A DNA stretch of 64,000 nt from an uncultured Acetatifactor sp. (GTDB lineage Bacteria > Bacillota > Clostridia > Lachnospirales > Lachnospiraceae), in NCBI GenBank assembly GCA_910578185.1, contig CAJTPN010000003.1, positions 191,960 to 255,959 on the forward strand. Reading direction: 5' to 3'. The first letter of the stretch is position 1; the number at the start of each line of letters is the position of its first letter. The notes below the pieces were generated by a model that saw only the letters and a list, made by a program, of their open reading frames with translations, searched no databases and was not told the origin of the DNA. A program made the translations under genes and the position numbers. Below, piece by piece: positions 44,701-53,993 of the stretch.

Positions 44701-45675
44701 TCAGATCGTAAGCACCTTTGCTATCTCATACTGATATGCATCGATACCTTTTTGCATCTGAAGCGCTTCCTCTATATCAAAATCCGAGAATTCCCCATGT
44801 CTGTATCCCACTACACGGTTAGATTTGCCCTGAAGCATAATATCCACCGCATATGCCCCCATGATGGACGCATAATAACGATCCATGGCAGTGGGATTTC
44901 CGCCTCTTTGCATGTAACCCAGAATGGTGGCCCTTGTCTCGATTCCCGTAGCCGCCTCTATCCTTCTGGCCATGGAAGTGGAATGGCCAATCCCTTCCGC
45001 GTTAATAATCAGGTGATGGGTCTTGCCCTTCTTACGGCTTTCAATAATGTGATTGATAATCTCCTGTTCGTCATACTTATATTCCTCAGGGAGCAGAATG
45101 TCTTCCGCGCCGTTTGCAATGCCGCACCAAAGAGCAATATAGCCCGCATGGCGCCCCATTACCTCAATAATACTGCAGCGCTCATGGGAAGACGAAGTAT
45201 CCTTTACCTTGTCGATGGCCTGCATAGCCGTATTGACGGCGGTGTCAAAGCCTATGGTATATTCCGTGCATGCGATATCCAAATCAATAGTTCCCGGAAC
45301 TCCAACCGTATTAATGCCCAGCCTGGCAAGTGCCTGGGCTCCCCGATAGGAACCGTCCCCACCGATTACCACAATGCCGTCAATGCCATGCTTCCTGCAG
45401 ATATCCGCTCCTTTTTGTTGATACTCAAGCTTGGTAAATTCCATACATCTGGCCGTTCCAAGAACAGTACCGCCTCTTTGAATGATATCGGACACATGCC
45501 TGGGCTCCATATCGATAATGTCCTCATTCAGCAATCCGTTATAACCCTTCTTAATTCCCTTTACCTTAAGTCCTCTGAAGATAGCGGTACGCGCTACCGC
45601 CCGAATGGCCGCATTCATTCCCGGCGCGTCTCCGCCGCTTGTCAAAACCGCGATTGTTTTTATCTCATCTGCCAT
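44701..45675 (-). CDS. pfkA: ATP-dependent 6-phosphofructokinase
   Basis: 324 residues. LTSGGDAPGMNAAIRA at the N-terminus binds ATP, IGGDGSYRGA is the GGDGS signature, and PGTIDLDIACTEYTIGFDTA contains the catalytic-type aspartate with the usual TID motif. MGRHAGYIAL and MQRGGNPTAMDR are further family blocks. It commits fructose-6-phosphate to glycolysis in the cytoplasm. It lies 135 bases downstream of dnaE, the same order (dnaE-pfkA) found in many Firmicutes. Confidence 0.96.
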   Translation of the reverse strand: MADEIKTIAVLTSGGDAPGMNAAIRAVARTAIFRGLKVKGIKKGYNGLLNEDIIDMEPRHVSDIIQRGGTVLGTARCMEFTKLEYQQKGADICRKHGIDGIVVIGGDGSYRGAQALARLGINTVGVPGTIDLDIACTEYTIGFDTAVNTAMQAIDKVKDTSSSHERCSIIEVMGRHAGYIALWCGIANGAEDILLPEEYKYDEQEIINHIIESRKKGKTHHLIINAEGIGHSTSMARRIEAATGIETRATILGYMQRGGNPTAMDRYYASIMGAYAVDIMLQGKSNRVVGYRHGEFSDFDIEEALQMQKGIDAYQYEIAKVLTI

Positions 45676-45810
45676 GATTATGTCCTCCTATTCCAGTTAC
45701 GTCCCAACACTACTGTTTATATTATTTCTGTTCCCGATTATGGGCATTGAGTCCCTTTCCTTGCTTCTGCGCCCCCGCTTCTCAAATCATGTCCCATTTT
45801 AATCCATTTT

Positions 45811-48800
45811 CTACTTGTTTTCAATAGATGTGAGGCGAATTTTTACATTTTCCTGGCCAAACCGATCTCCCAGCTTCTGCCTCAGGTTCTCGCCTGCATG
45901 TACCCGGCGGTTTGGAGGCAGCGGCATAAAAGCTTTCGTATCTCTCAGATATATTACCACGTCGTCATTTCCGTCGGAATCCGCAATGGCGGCAAGAAGC
46001 TCCTGCTCCCTTTCTTCGTAATCCGCCTTGCTGGGAAACTGTATCCATAGCCCGTCCGGAACCTTTGTACTCTGTCCGGCCAGGCCCTTTGGCGTTTCGC
46101 CCTGGTTCCGCCCGGCCCCGTCAATCCTGTCCCTGTTTCCGGAGGCAACGGAGCCTCTTTTGCTTGTATCACTCTGTCTATTTGACCTGCCGCCTCCGTA
46201 GCCGTCTCCATAGGCACGATTGGAAAACAATCTTCCCTCGCCAATCTGCGCCGCCTGGTCAAAGCTGATGATCTGCTCACAGATCAGCTTGCCATCCTTC
46301 TCGTCCTCCACGGATACCCGCCCTTTAATAAATATTTTTGACTCTTCCGTCAGAAGGGTCCCATATTTTTCGTATTGTCCCGGAAAGACTACAATCTCCA
46401 CATTTCCCACCAGATCTTCCAGATTCAAGAACGCCATCACCTTATCGTTTCTGGTATACTTCACGGTTTTATCTGCGATCATACCGCCCACAACAGCTGT
46501 CAGCTGATCCTCCACTTTTGTATTTCCTGTCTCCTCGTCCAAAACAAAATCATTTGTGGTGTTTGTGATAAACTTCTGCCATATTTTTTGATAGGCTTCC
46601 AGAGGATGACCGCTTAAGTAAATGCCAAGCACTTCCTTTTCAAACGCAAGCAGCATCTCCTTGGGATATTCCCCCACATCGGGCATTCTGATCTCAAACG
46701 CTTCTTTCTGAGAGTCTTCGGCAATATCAAAAAGCGATAGCTGCCCAGCCAGATTGCTCTTTCTGTCCTTCACAATCCGATCCATCATCTGTCCGTAAAC
46801 CGTCATGTACTGCTGCCTGGTTCCTCCAAGACTGTCCAGCGCTCCTGCCTTGATCATATTCTCCAAGATGCGTTTGTTTACATCCTGTTCCGCAATACGG
46901 GTGATAAGGTCCCCCAGATTTTTAAACAGTCCCCTCTTACTGCGCTCCTCCACAATTCCCTCAATCACCTGCCAGCCCACACCCTTAATGGCCGTCAAAG
47001 CATATCGGATACTGCCGTTTTGCACGGAAAATCCTCTCTGCCCCAGATTAATGTCCGGAGACAGTATCTTTGTACCCATGTTACGACAGGTCAGGATATA
47101 TTCGGAAACCTTTTTTGGGTTATCGATCACCGACGTCATAAGGGCCGCCATAAATTCCACAGGATAGTAGTATTTCAAATATGCGGTCTGATAAGCCACC
47201 ACGGCGTAGCCAGCCGCATGGGACTTGTTAAATGCATATTCGGCAAAGTCAATCATATCGTCAAAAATACTGTTTGCCACTTTTTCATCGATCCCTTTGG
47301 AGATACATCCCGGCACACCCTCCGCCGGATTACCATATATGAAATTCGCCCTTTCCTTCTCCATCACGGAATGCTCCTTCTTGCTCATGGCGCGCCGCAC
47401 CAGGTCACTGCGCCCCATGGTATATCCGCCAAGCTCCCGGACAATCTGCATAACCTGCTCCTGATAAATAATACAGCCGTGAGTGGGCGAAAGAATGGCC
47501 TCAAGCTGGGGACAGGCGTATGTGACGGACGCGCTGTCGCTTCTGCTCCTGATATACTTCGGAATAGAGTCCATAGGGCCGGGGCGGTATAACGAAATCC
47601 CGTCTATGATATCTTCCATATTCCTTGGTCGAAGTTCCTTCATGAAATTTTTCATCCCGCCGCTCTCCAGCTGGAATATGCCATCCGTTCTCCCGGTTCC
47701 TATGGAGGCAAATACCTGCGGATCATCATAGTCCAGTGTTTCCATGTCGATACGCTTCCCCGTGGTCTGCTCCACGAAATCCACGGCGTCATGAATCACC
47801 GTCAGCGTGCGAAGTCCCAGAAAATCCATCTTTAGAAGCCCCAGCTCCTCCAGCGTGGTCATGGTAAACTGTGTGGTGATAGTGCCGTTGCTGCCCCTGG
47901 AAAGCGGTACAAATTCATCCGCTGCCTCAGGACAGATAACCACCCCCGCAGCATGCATGGAAACATGCCTGGGCAGTCCCTCCAGGCGTTTGCTCATATC
48001 GATCAGACGATGTACCTGCTCATCCTCCTGATACTGCTTTCTAAGCTCCGGATTTATTTCCAGCGCCCGATCAATGGTAATGTTCAATTCCTTTGGCACC
48101 GCTTTGGCAATGGCGTCCACAAATGCGTAAGGCAGATCCATGACCCGGCCCACATCCCGAATCACACCCTTGGCGGCAAGGGTACCAAATGTGACGATCT
48201 GAACCACCTTCTCGGCGCCATATTTTCGGCTGACGTAATCAATGACCTCCTGCCTGCGGTTAAAGCAAAAATCCACATCAATATCCGGCATGGACACCCG
48301 CTCCGGATTCAGGAACCGCTCAAAGAGCAGGTCATACCTGATAGGGTCTATATTGGTGATTCTCAGGCAATACGAAACGATACTTCCCGCCCCAGAGCCC
48401 CGGCCCGGCCCCACAGGAATCCCATTCTCTCTTGCATAATTGATAAAATCCCAAACAATTAGGAAATAATCCACATACCCCATGGTGCGGATCACAGAAA
48501 GCTCATAGTCCAAACGTTCCTGCAGCGTCTGTCCCATTCCTCCCCCGCGCTTTTCCACGTCCCCATAGCGCTGGGCCAGGCCGTCGGCGCAAAGCTTATT
48601 CAGATATCCCCAGGAATCATATCCTTCCGGCACCTCATATTTAGGCAGCTTTGTGACGCCAAAAACAATTTCCACATTACATCGATCGGCAATGCGTTTC
48701 GTATTTTCAAGTGCCTCCAGCGCATAGGGAAAAAGCGCCCGCATCTCCTCCTCACTCTTGACAAAATACTGGCCGCCTTCATAACGCATCCTGTCCTGAT

Positions 48801-49494
48801 CCGCCAGCTTTTTGCCGGTCTGCAGGCACAACAGGATATCATGAGAATCCGCATCGCTCTCATAAGTATAGTGAACATCATTTGTGGCCACCAGCGGAAT
48901 CTCCAGCTCCCTGCTCATCTTCAATAATTCCGTATTTGCCTGGCGCTGTTCCGGATAACCGTGATCCTGCAATTCCAGGAAAAAGTTTCCCTTTCCAAAA
49001 CAGGCCTCATATTTTCTCGCTACTTTCCTGGCCTCGTCGGGCTGTCCCTTTATGATACAGCGCTGTACCTCTCCCGCCAGACAGGCCGACAGAGCGATCA
49101 GTCCCTCGTGATATTCTTCCAGCACTTCCATATCGACACGGGGCTTATAGTAATACCCTTCCGTAAATCCTTTGCTGACAATCTTTATCAGATTATCGTA
49201 ACCCACATTATTCTCCGCCAGCAGCACCAGATGATAATACCGATCCTCCCCGCCGGTAAGTTCCTTGTCAAACCGGGAGTTGGGCGCCACATAGATCTCA
49301 CATCCAAGGATTGGCTTGATCCCCGCTCCCTTTGCCGCACGGTAAAAGTCGATGACGCCATACATTACGCCATGATCCGTAATGGCGGCGCTTTCCATTC
49401 CCAACTCCTTTACTCTGGCAACATATTCTTCAATTTTGTTGGAACCGTCCAGAAGCGAATACTCCGTATGAACGTGAAGGTGCGTAAATGCCAT
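45811..49494 (-). CDS. dnaE: DNA polymerase III alpha subunit DnaE
   Basis: 1227 residues from the ATG at 49494, which has AAGGAG eight bases upstream; the upstream in-frame extension to 49647 is unlikely. It begins with the PHP domain (FTHLHVHTEYSLLDG). The polymerase core carries GPGRGSGAGSIVSYCL and MPDIDVDFCF with the catalytic aspartates. Helix-hairpin-helix and OB domains follow (KYTRNDKVMAFLNLED). Between the OB fold and the C-terminal domain lies a Gly/Ser/Arg-rich disordered linker of about 55 residues. It is a replicative polymerase of the DnaE type, distinct from PolC, which is not in this window. Confidence 0.95.
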   Translation of the reverse strand: MAFTHLHVHTEYSLLDGSNKIEEYVARVKELGMESAAITDHGVMYGVIDFYRAAKGAGIKPILGCEIYVAPNSRFDKELTGGEDRYYHLVLLAENNVGYDNLIKIVSKGFTEGYYYKPRVDMEVLEEYHEGLIALSACLAGEVQRCIIKGQPDEARKVARKYEACFGKGNFFLELQDHGYPEQRQANTELLKMSRELEIPLVATNDVHYTYESDADSHDILLCLQTGKKLADQDRMRYEGGQYFVKSEEEMRALFPYALEALENTKRIADRCNVEIVFGVTKLPKYEVPEGYDSWGYLNKLCADGLAQRYGDVEKRGGGMGQTLQERLDYELSVIRTMGYVDYFLIVWDFINYARENGIPVGPGRGSGAGSIVSYCLRITNIDPIRYDLLFERFLNPERVSMPDIDVDFCFNRRQEVIDYVSRKYGAEKVVQIVTFGTLAAKGVIRDVGRVMDLPYAFVDAIAKAVPKELNITIDRALEINPELRKQYQEDEQVHRLIDMSKRLEGLPRHVSMHAAGVVICPEAADEFVPLSRGSNGTITTQFTMTTLEELGLLKMDFLGLRTLTVIHDAVDFVEQTTGKRIDMETLDYDDPQVFASIGTGRTDGIFQLESGGMKNFMKELRPRNMEDIIDGISLYRPGPMDSIPKYIRSRSDSASVTYACPQLEAILSPTHGCIIYQEQVMQIVRELGGYTMGRSDLVRRAMSKKEHSVMEKERANFIYGNPAEGVPGCISKGIDEKVANSIFDDMIDFAEYAFNKSHAAGYAVVAYQTAYLKYYYPVEFMAALMTSVIDNPKKVSEYILTCRNMGTKILSPDINLGQRGFSVQNGSIRYALTAIKGVGWQVIEGIVEERSKRGLFKNLGDLITRIAEQDVNKRILENMIKAGALDSLGGTRQQYMTVYGQMMDRIVKDRKSNLAGQLSLFDIAEDSQKEAFEIRMPDVGEYPKEMLLAFEKEVLGIYLSGHPLEAYQKIWQKFITNTTNDFVLDEETGNTKVEDQLTAVVGGMIADKTVKYTRNDKVMAFLNLEDLVGNVEIVVFPGQYEKYGTLLTEESKIFIKGRVSVEDEKDGKLICEQIISFDQAAQIGEGRLFSNRAYGDGYGGGRSNRQSDTSKRGSVASGNRDRIDGAGRNQGETPKGLAGQSTKVPDGLWIQFPSKADYEEREQELLAAIADSDGNDDVVIYLRDTKAFMPLPPNRRVHAGENLRQKLGDRFGQENVKIRLTSIENK

Positions 49495-49737
49495 TGTACA
49501 AACTCCTTTTTTATCTGGCAGCCCCAGGCATACAAACATTCCATGCACTCTCTGCCATTTTATCCGCCCGTTTATCTCTGCATACAATACGCCGGACAGA
49601 TGCATGAAACATACAAGCTTCTCCATCCCCACTGGCAAATGCCGCAAAGGTCAAGGTTATTATAAACCATTTCCGTTTGAAACGCAATCAAATCACCTGG
49701 GACCGCGGGGAAATTGTGAATGGAGTGAACACTAACC

Positions 49738-50616
49738 TCAATGCAATCCGGAGGAAATGGCCTGGTTTGGGCATACCGATTTACACTTTCCGCACCGGAT
49801 ACATTCCGGGCTGTTTATGTTCTTTGTGACTTCCACCCCCATGGGACAGGATTGTTCACATTTTTTACAACCAATACATTTGGCCTCATCCAGATACATC
49901 CGATAAAAACAAAATCGATTAAACAAAGAATAAAAGGCCCCCAGCGGACAGAGATATCGGCAAAAGGGACGGCTGATGCACATGGATGCGAATATAATTG
50001 CAGCCAGTACAAACACCTTCCAGTAAAACAAGGCTCCCGCCAACGCTCTCAGCGCCGGGTTGACCATCATATGAAAAAGCCCTCCCTCTAACGTTCCGGC
50101 AGGACAGATATACTTGCAAAAATAAGGGTCGGCAATCCCTGTTTTTGTCACCGCAAATGCAGGAAGGAGAATCACCGCAACCGCCAGCACCGCATACTTC
50201 AAAGTCTTTCCGGCCCTGTCAATCCTGCCCGGCACCCTTACCTTGGGCACCGGTATTTTGTACAGCAAATCCTGCACCAGCCCAAAAGGACACAGGAAAC
50301 CACAGACCAGCCTGCCAAGTACTACCCCAAAGAGCGTCATCAACCCCAACACATAAAAGGGCACATGGCGATTTCCCCCCAAGGCCGTCTGCAGCGCACC
50401 GATGGGACAGGCCCCCAAGGCCCCGGGGCAGGAATAGCAATTCAAAACCGGAACACAGAATGACTTACTTCTTCCCGTAAAAAGCTTCCCGTTCCGAAAG
50501 CCGATTCCATAGCCGTTAAATAGCGCCGCCGACAAAAGCTGAATGATTCGCCGGGGAGAAAGCCTTCCCTTTTTCCTCTTTTTTGTCCTTATCCGATCCC
50601 GATGCATTCCAGACAT
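49738..50616 (-). CDS. 4Fe-4S membrane protein, NapH/CcoG-like
   Basis: 292 residues from the ATG at 50616; the frame is open further up. Four or five membrane segments carry cysteine pairs: CYSCPGALGACPIGAL, CGFLCPFGLVQDLLY and CRYLCPLGAFYSLF. The C-terminus has two ferredoxin-type clusters, CIGCKKCEQSCPMG and CIRCGKCKSVCPNQA. The layout is that of NapH/NosR-C/CcoG electron-transfer proteins. It probably moves electrons across or to the outer face of the membrane. The start overlaps the CXXC micro-protein gene by 28 bases, and a TlpA-like thioredoxin gene precedes it, so the three form one redox operon. Confidence 0.85.
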   Translation of the reverse strand: MSGMHRDRIRTKKRKKGRLSPRRIIQLLSAALFNGYGIGFRNGKLFTGRSKSFCVPVLNCYSCPGALGACPIGALQTALGGNRHVPFYVLGLMTLFGVVLGRLVCGFLCPFGLVQDLLYKIPVPKVRVPGRIDRAGKTLKYAVLAVAVILLPAFAVTKTGIADPYFCKYICPAGTLEGGLFHMMVNPALRALAGALFYWKVFVLAAIIFASMCISRPFCRYLCPLGAFYSLFNRFCFYRMYLDEAKCIGCKKCEQSCPMGVEVTKNINSPECIRCGKCKSVCPNQAISSGLH

Positions 50617-50747
50617 ATCTTCACCGCCTTTTGAAAAACTTCCAAATATTCCCTTCTCAATATCCCTGCAATGATAAAAACAACTGCCATGGCCAGCACT
50701 CCGATCCGCAGTATCCAAATCCTCTGCGCATCCCTGTCATTCCGCAT
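50589..50747 (-). CDS. CD1871A-type CXXC micro-protein
   Basis: 52 residues: MRNDRDAQRIWILRIGVLA, one membrane helix (about 12-30), and a C-terminus KAVKICLECIGIG with a CxxC pair. The CLECIGIG ending is the mark of the small CD1871A-type family of Clostridia, known to me only from annotation. GGAG lies six bases before the ATG at 50747. The gene overlaps the TlpA-like gene by 11 bases and the 4Fe-4S gene by 28, so the three are translationally coupled. The cysteine pair at the membrane face could relay electrons or disulfides between the two larger partners; this role is inferred. Confidence 0.75.
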   Translation of the reverse strand: MRNDRDAQRIWILRIGVLAMAVVFIIAGILRREYLEVFQKAVKICLECIGIG

Positions 50748-51381
50748 TTCCAATCTCCGCCTTTCCCATTGCCGTCAGAACCTGATTGACCGCCTCCGTA
50801 TAGGTTTCCTCCAGATTCCACTGTCCGCCAATAATCACTTCCCCTACCATATTTCCATCCTGATCAACCATAATGGTGGTGGGCGTATATAAGATTTCAC
50901 GGCACAGATTCAGGAAATCCCCATCCCCCCATATCAGTGTAATGCCCTCATATCCGGCCTCCTCCAAAATCTCTTCCACTCGCTCCGTATCATACAGGCC
51001 GTCCAGGCAGACCGTAACCAGGCTCACGTTGTCCGGAAGTGCCGCCTCAAACTTTGCAATATCGGGCATTTCCTCCAAGCAGGGACCGCACAGCGTGGAC
51101 CAGAAATTTATGACTGTCACATCCTTCTGCGCCAGATCCTCCTGTGTAAAAGAAGCGCCATCCAGAGTCAGTGCCTCAAATGACCGCAATGCCAGTCCCT
51201 GTTCCTCTGAACCTGCTGTGTCGTCCACCGTCTGTGAACTTCCTTCTTCTGCCTCGGAATCTCGATGATCGCTGGAACAGCCGGTAACGCACAATCCCAG
51301 CATCAACATCAGACCAAATGTGAGCACCTTCCTCTTTCCGTACTTATTTTTTACAGTCTTACTGTTTTTTGTCTTTTTCAT
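50737..51381 (-). CDS. TlpA/ResA-like thioredoxin lipoprotein
   Basis: 214 residues. A type II signal peptide ends in the lipobox LCVTGC (cysteine at about 35), so the protein is anchored to the outer face of the membrane. A Ser/Glu-rich spacer is followed by a redoxin domain with the active site WSTLCGPCLEE (CxxC) and the cis-proline loop LYTPTTIMV. It should reduce or transfer disulfides outside the cell. AGGAGG precedes the ATG. It heads the operon with the CXXC micro-protein and the 4Fe-4S membrane protein, which may supply its electrons. Confidence 0.88.
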   Translation of the reverse strand: MKKTKNSKTVKNKYGKRKVLTFGLMLMLGLCVTGCSSDHRDSEAEEGSSQTVDDTAGSEEQGLALRSFEALTLDGASFTQEDLAQKDVTVINFWSTLCGPCLEEMPDIAKFEAALPDNVSLVTVCLDGLYDTERVEEILEEAGYEGITLIWGDGDFLNLCREILYTPTTIMVDQDGNMVGEVIIGGQWNLEETYTEAVNQVLTAMGKAEIGNAE

Positions 51382-51583
51382 CCCTGCACCTCCTGAAACG
51401 CTTTACGCACATACCGTTATTATAACAGTTCCCGCTCTGTTATTTCCACATAAATCTGTATTTTTTCTATTGAAATTATTATCCAGATAATTATATTTGC
51501 AGCCGACGGGATACCCCCTCCAAAAAATCAGACATTGTATCGAGTCTGAGGAGGAGGCAAGCGGTTCCACACAAAAATCGCAT

Positions 51584-51637
51584 AAAATACCCCCTAAGCA
51601 GACTTGGTTCTTTACCTTTTCTACTTAAGGGGTATCA
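51584..51637 (-). terminator. terminator of metK
   Basis: Minus-strand arms GATACCCCTTAAG and CTTAGGGGGTAT enclose a loop of about 28 bases and are followed by TTTTATG. The stem has one mispaired position. Confidence 0.7.
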
Positions 51638-51673
51638 TATCACTTTTCCACAAAGTACCTTTTTATCTCTAAT

Positions 51674-52861
51674 TTACAGATACTTCTTCAGGACATCCAC
51701 CTTATCGGTCGCTTCCCAGGGGAGTGCCACATCGTCACGGCCAAAGTGACCGTATGCCGCCGTGGCACGGTAGATTGGTCTGCGCAAATCAAGCATTTTG
51801 ATAATCCCCGCAGGGCGAAGATCAAAGTTTTCCCGAATAATCTCCACCAATCTCTCATTACTCAGCCTGCCGGTGCCAAAGGTATCCACCATAACAGATG
51901 TGGGCTGTGCCACGCCAATGGCATATGCCAGCTGTATCTCGCATTTCTCCGAAAGCCCTGCCGCCACGATATTTTTTGCCACATAGCGGGCAGCGTATGC
52001 CGCGCTTCTGTCCACCTTGGTACAGTCCTTACCGGAGAAAGCACCGCCGCCGTGACGGGCGTAGCCGCCATAGGTATCCACAATGATCTTACGGCCTGTC
52101 AAACCCGCATCTCCCTGAGGACCGCCGATCACAAAACGCCCCGTAGGGTTGATAAAGAATTTGGTATCCTGATCCACCATATCCTTGGGCAAAACGGGAT
52201 CAAATACATATTTTTTGATATCCTCATGGATTTGTTCCTGCGTCACATCCTCGTCATGCTGAGTGGATAGCACCACAGCCTCCAGACGTTTGGGTCTGCC
52301 GTTCTCATCATACTCCACCGATACCTGACTCTTACCGTCAGGACGCAGATAGGTCAATGTGCCATCCTTGCGAACCTTTGCCAGCTGTCTTGACAATTTG
52401 TGTGCCAAAGCGATGGGATAAGGCATCAGCTCCGGCGTCTCATTGGTGGCATAGCCGAACATCATGCCCTGATCTCCCGCACCGATTGCCTCGATCTGCG
52501 CATCGCTCATGCCCAACTCCCTGGCTTCCAGCGCTTTGTCAACTCCCATGGCAATGTCCGGAGACTGCTTATCCAGCGCTACCATCACGGCACAGATATT
52601 GCCGTCAAAACCTGTCTTTGCGTCGTTATAGCCGATCTCGTTTACGGTCTTACGCACAATGGCAGGAATATCCAGGTTTGCCTTGGTGGTAATTTCACCT
52701 GTCACCAGAACAAAACCGGTACAGCTTGCCGTCTCACATGCCACACGGCTCATGGGATCCTGCTCCATGCAGGCATCCAGAATTGCATCCGAAACCGCAT
52801 CACAGAGTTTGTCAGGATGTCCTTCTGTTACGGATTCCGAAGTAAATAAATGTTTTTCCAT
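51674..52861 (-). CDS. metK: S-adenosylmethionine synthase
   Basis: 395 residues, the normal length. FTSESVTEGHPDKLCDAVSDA at the N-terminus, GAGDQGMMFGYA for ATP binding, and GGGAFSGKDCTKVDRSAAY as the P-loop-like signature are all intact. It makes S-adenosylmethionine from methionine and ATP in the cytoplasm. It is preceded by a SAM-sensing riboswitch with a terminator, so expression falls when SAM is abundant. Confidence 0.96.
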   Translation of the reverse strand: MEKHLFTSESVTEGHPDKLCDAVSDAILDACMEQDPMSRVACETASCTGFVLVTGEITTKANLDIPAIVRKTVNEIGYNDAKTGFDGNICAVMVALDKQSPDIAMGVDKALEARELGMSDAQIEAIGAGDQGMMFGYATNETPELMPYPIALAHKLSRQLAKVRKDGTLTYLRPDGKSQVSVEYDENGRPKRLEAVVLSTQHDEDVTQEQIHEDIKKYVFDPVLPKDMVDQDTKFFINPTGRFVIGGPQGDAGLTGRKIIVDTYGGYARHGGGAFSGKDCTKVDRSAAYAARYVAKNIVAAGLSEKCEIQLAYAIGVAQPTSVMVDTFGTGRLSNERLVEIIRENFDLRPAGIIKMLDLRRPIYRATAAYGHFGRDDVALPWEATDKVDVLKKYL

Positions 52862-52894
52862 TGTTTTTTCCCTTCCTTATGTAAAATGTTGTAC

Positions 52895-52922
52895 AAAAAA
52901 GCCCGCTTAACAATTAAGCGGA
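52895..52922 (-). terminator. expression-platform terminator of the metK SAM riboswitch
   Basis: Minus strand CCGCTTAA / TTAAGCGG hairpin (52914-52921 and 52903-52910) with a three-base tip, followed by six T. It lies between the aptamer and metK. Confidence 0.85.
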
Positions 52923-52947
52923 CTAAATTCTTTCGATATTCAATCCT

Positions 52948-53045
52948 CTTATTGCTCGAATATAACTCGCTCAGGGAGGCACCTTCCTCAAATGGGGTTG
53001 CCGTGGCTTCATCGATCCTATGTATCTCCACCAACTCTGAATAAG
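52948..53045 (-). ncRNA. SAM-I (S-box) riboswitch aptamer upstream of metK
   Basis: The outer helix P1 is CTTATT (53045-53040) with AATAAG (52953-52948). Inside are CAGAG-TTGGTGGAG, the core GATGAAGCCACGGCAACC and AAGGTGCC, in the order and spacing of the S-box family. An overlapping terminator follows. Binding of S-adenosylmethionine would stabilise P1 and let the terminator form, turning metK off. Confidence 0.9.
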
Positions 53046-53082
53046 AGAACTCATATATAATTTTAATATGTAACACGCTTAT

Positions 53083-53111
53083 ACTTTACTACATCTAAAG
53101 TCATTTGTCAA
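53083..53111 (-). promoter_or_regulatory. metK: promoter of the metK riboswitch transcript
   Basis: Minus strand TTGACA (53106-53111), 17-base spacer, TAAAGT (53083-53088), about 38 bases before the aptamer. Confidence 0.75.
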
Positions 53112-53131
53112 TAGGAAATTAAATCCATTCC

Positions 53132-53953
53132 TCAATCCCACCAGAAATACCAGATGATCGACTTTGAAAGCGCATCCGCAAACACACTGACGGTACCGTG
53201 TGGCCCCTGGTCTATCACATCAGGGCAAAAAACATACTGTTCCTGTGCAAGCGCCCCCACGTTATCGCGTCCTACAGGAACCGGAAGCATGAATTCCAGC
53301 ACATCATGGGTTATGGCCACAGGCATGGCCCCGTAACATTCATACCAATACTTTGCCACCGCCATCAATTCCGGCGTATCAGGGCATTCATTCCACCCGC
53401 CAAAAGGCAGATACGCAAAGATCTCCCAGGGATTTTTCACCGGAATCTCCGCCATAACCAAAGGGCATGTCAAACCCCGTCTGAAATTCCAGTATCCGTT
53501 GAGCGCGTCATTTTTCTCGCCCCCGGCAATTTCTCCCCGAATCTCGTATTCCCACTCCAGTCCGTCCTCTTCTGCCTCTCTCTTATACTCCGCCAGCAGA
53601 TTTTCCAAAAACTCCTTGCCTGACTGCACGGGACGTCCCAACATATCCTGCCGATACTGTTCCACTTCTTCCCTGTGATAGGCATAATCCTCTTTCATGC
53701 CCTCTTCCATAGGGATCACCGGCTCAAATTTTCTCTTGTCAGAATTCATCACAAGACACTCCCACAGCGTCTCATCCTCCGCCACCAGCACCGGCACGAA
53801 GCCTTCCCTCCGTCCTCTTTCCACCGCTTTCCGATAAGCATCTACAATCGGTGTGTCGTCGTCCATAGGTGCAAAATAATGGCATGGACAGCCCAAAAAA
53901 TTCTTCAATGCCATCAGCATCTCCGGCAGATCTTTCCCTCTTTTATCCGGCAT
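53132..53953 (-). CDS. DUF4253-family protein
   Basis: 273 residues from the ATG at 53953, which is preceded by GGAGGAGG; an in-frame ATG at 53983 is less well placed. The C-terminal half has the DUF4253 pattern: MAVAKYWYECYGAMPVAITHD, EQYVFCPDVIDQGPHGTVS and the end KSIIWYFWWD. The N-terminal half has ALKNFLGCPCHYF and FVPVLVAEDETLWECLV, also usual for the family. The function is unknown. It follows murA by about 40 bases and probably shares its transcript. Confidence 0.75.
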   Translation of the reverse strand: MPDKRGKDLPEMLMALKNFLGCPCHYFAPMDDDTPIVDAYRKAVERGRREGFVPVLVAEDETLWECLVMNSDKRKFEPVIPMEEGMKEDYAYHREEVEQYRQDMLGRPVQSGKEFLENLLAEYKREAEEDGLEWEYEIRGEIAGGEKNDALNGYWNFRRGLTCPLVMAEIPVKNPWEIFAYLPFGGWNECPDTPELMAVAKYWYECYGAMPVAITHDVLEFMLPVPVGRDNVGALAQEQYVFCPDVIDQGPHGTVSVFADALSKSIIWYFWWD

Positions 53954-53993
53954 TTGTCCTCCTCCGCCCACATTTATTGTCATGTGGCGCTCT

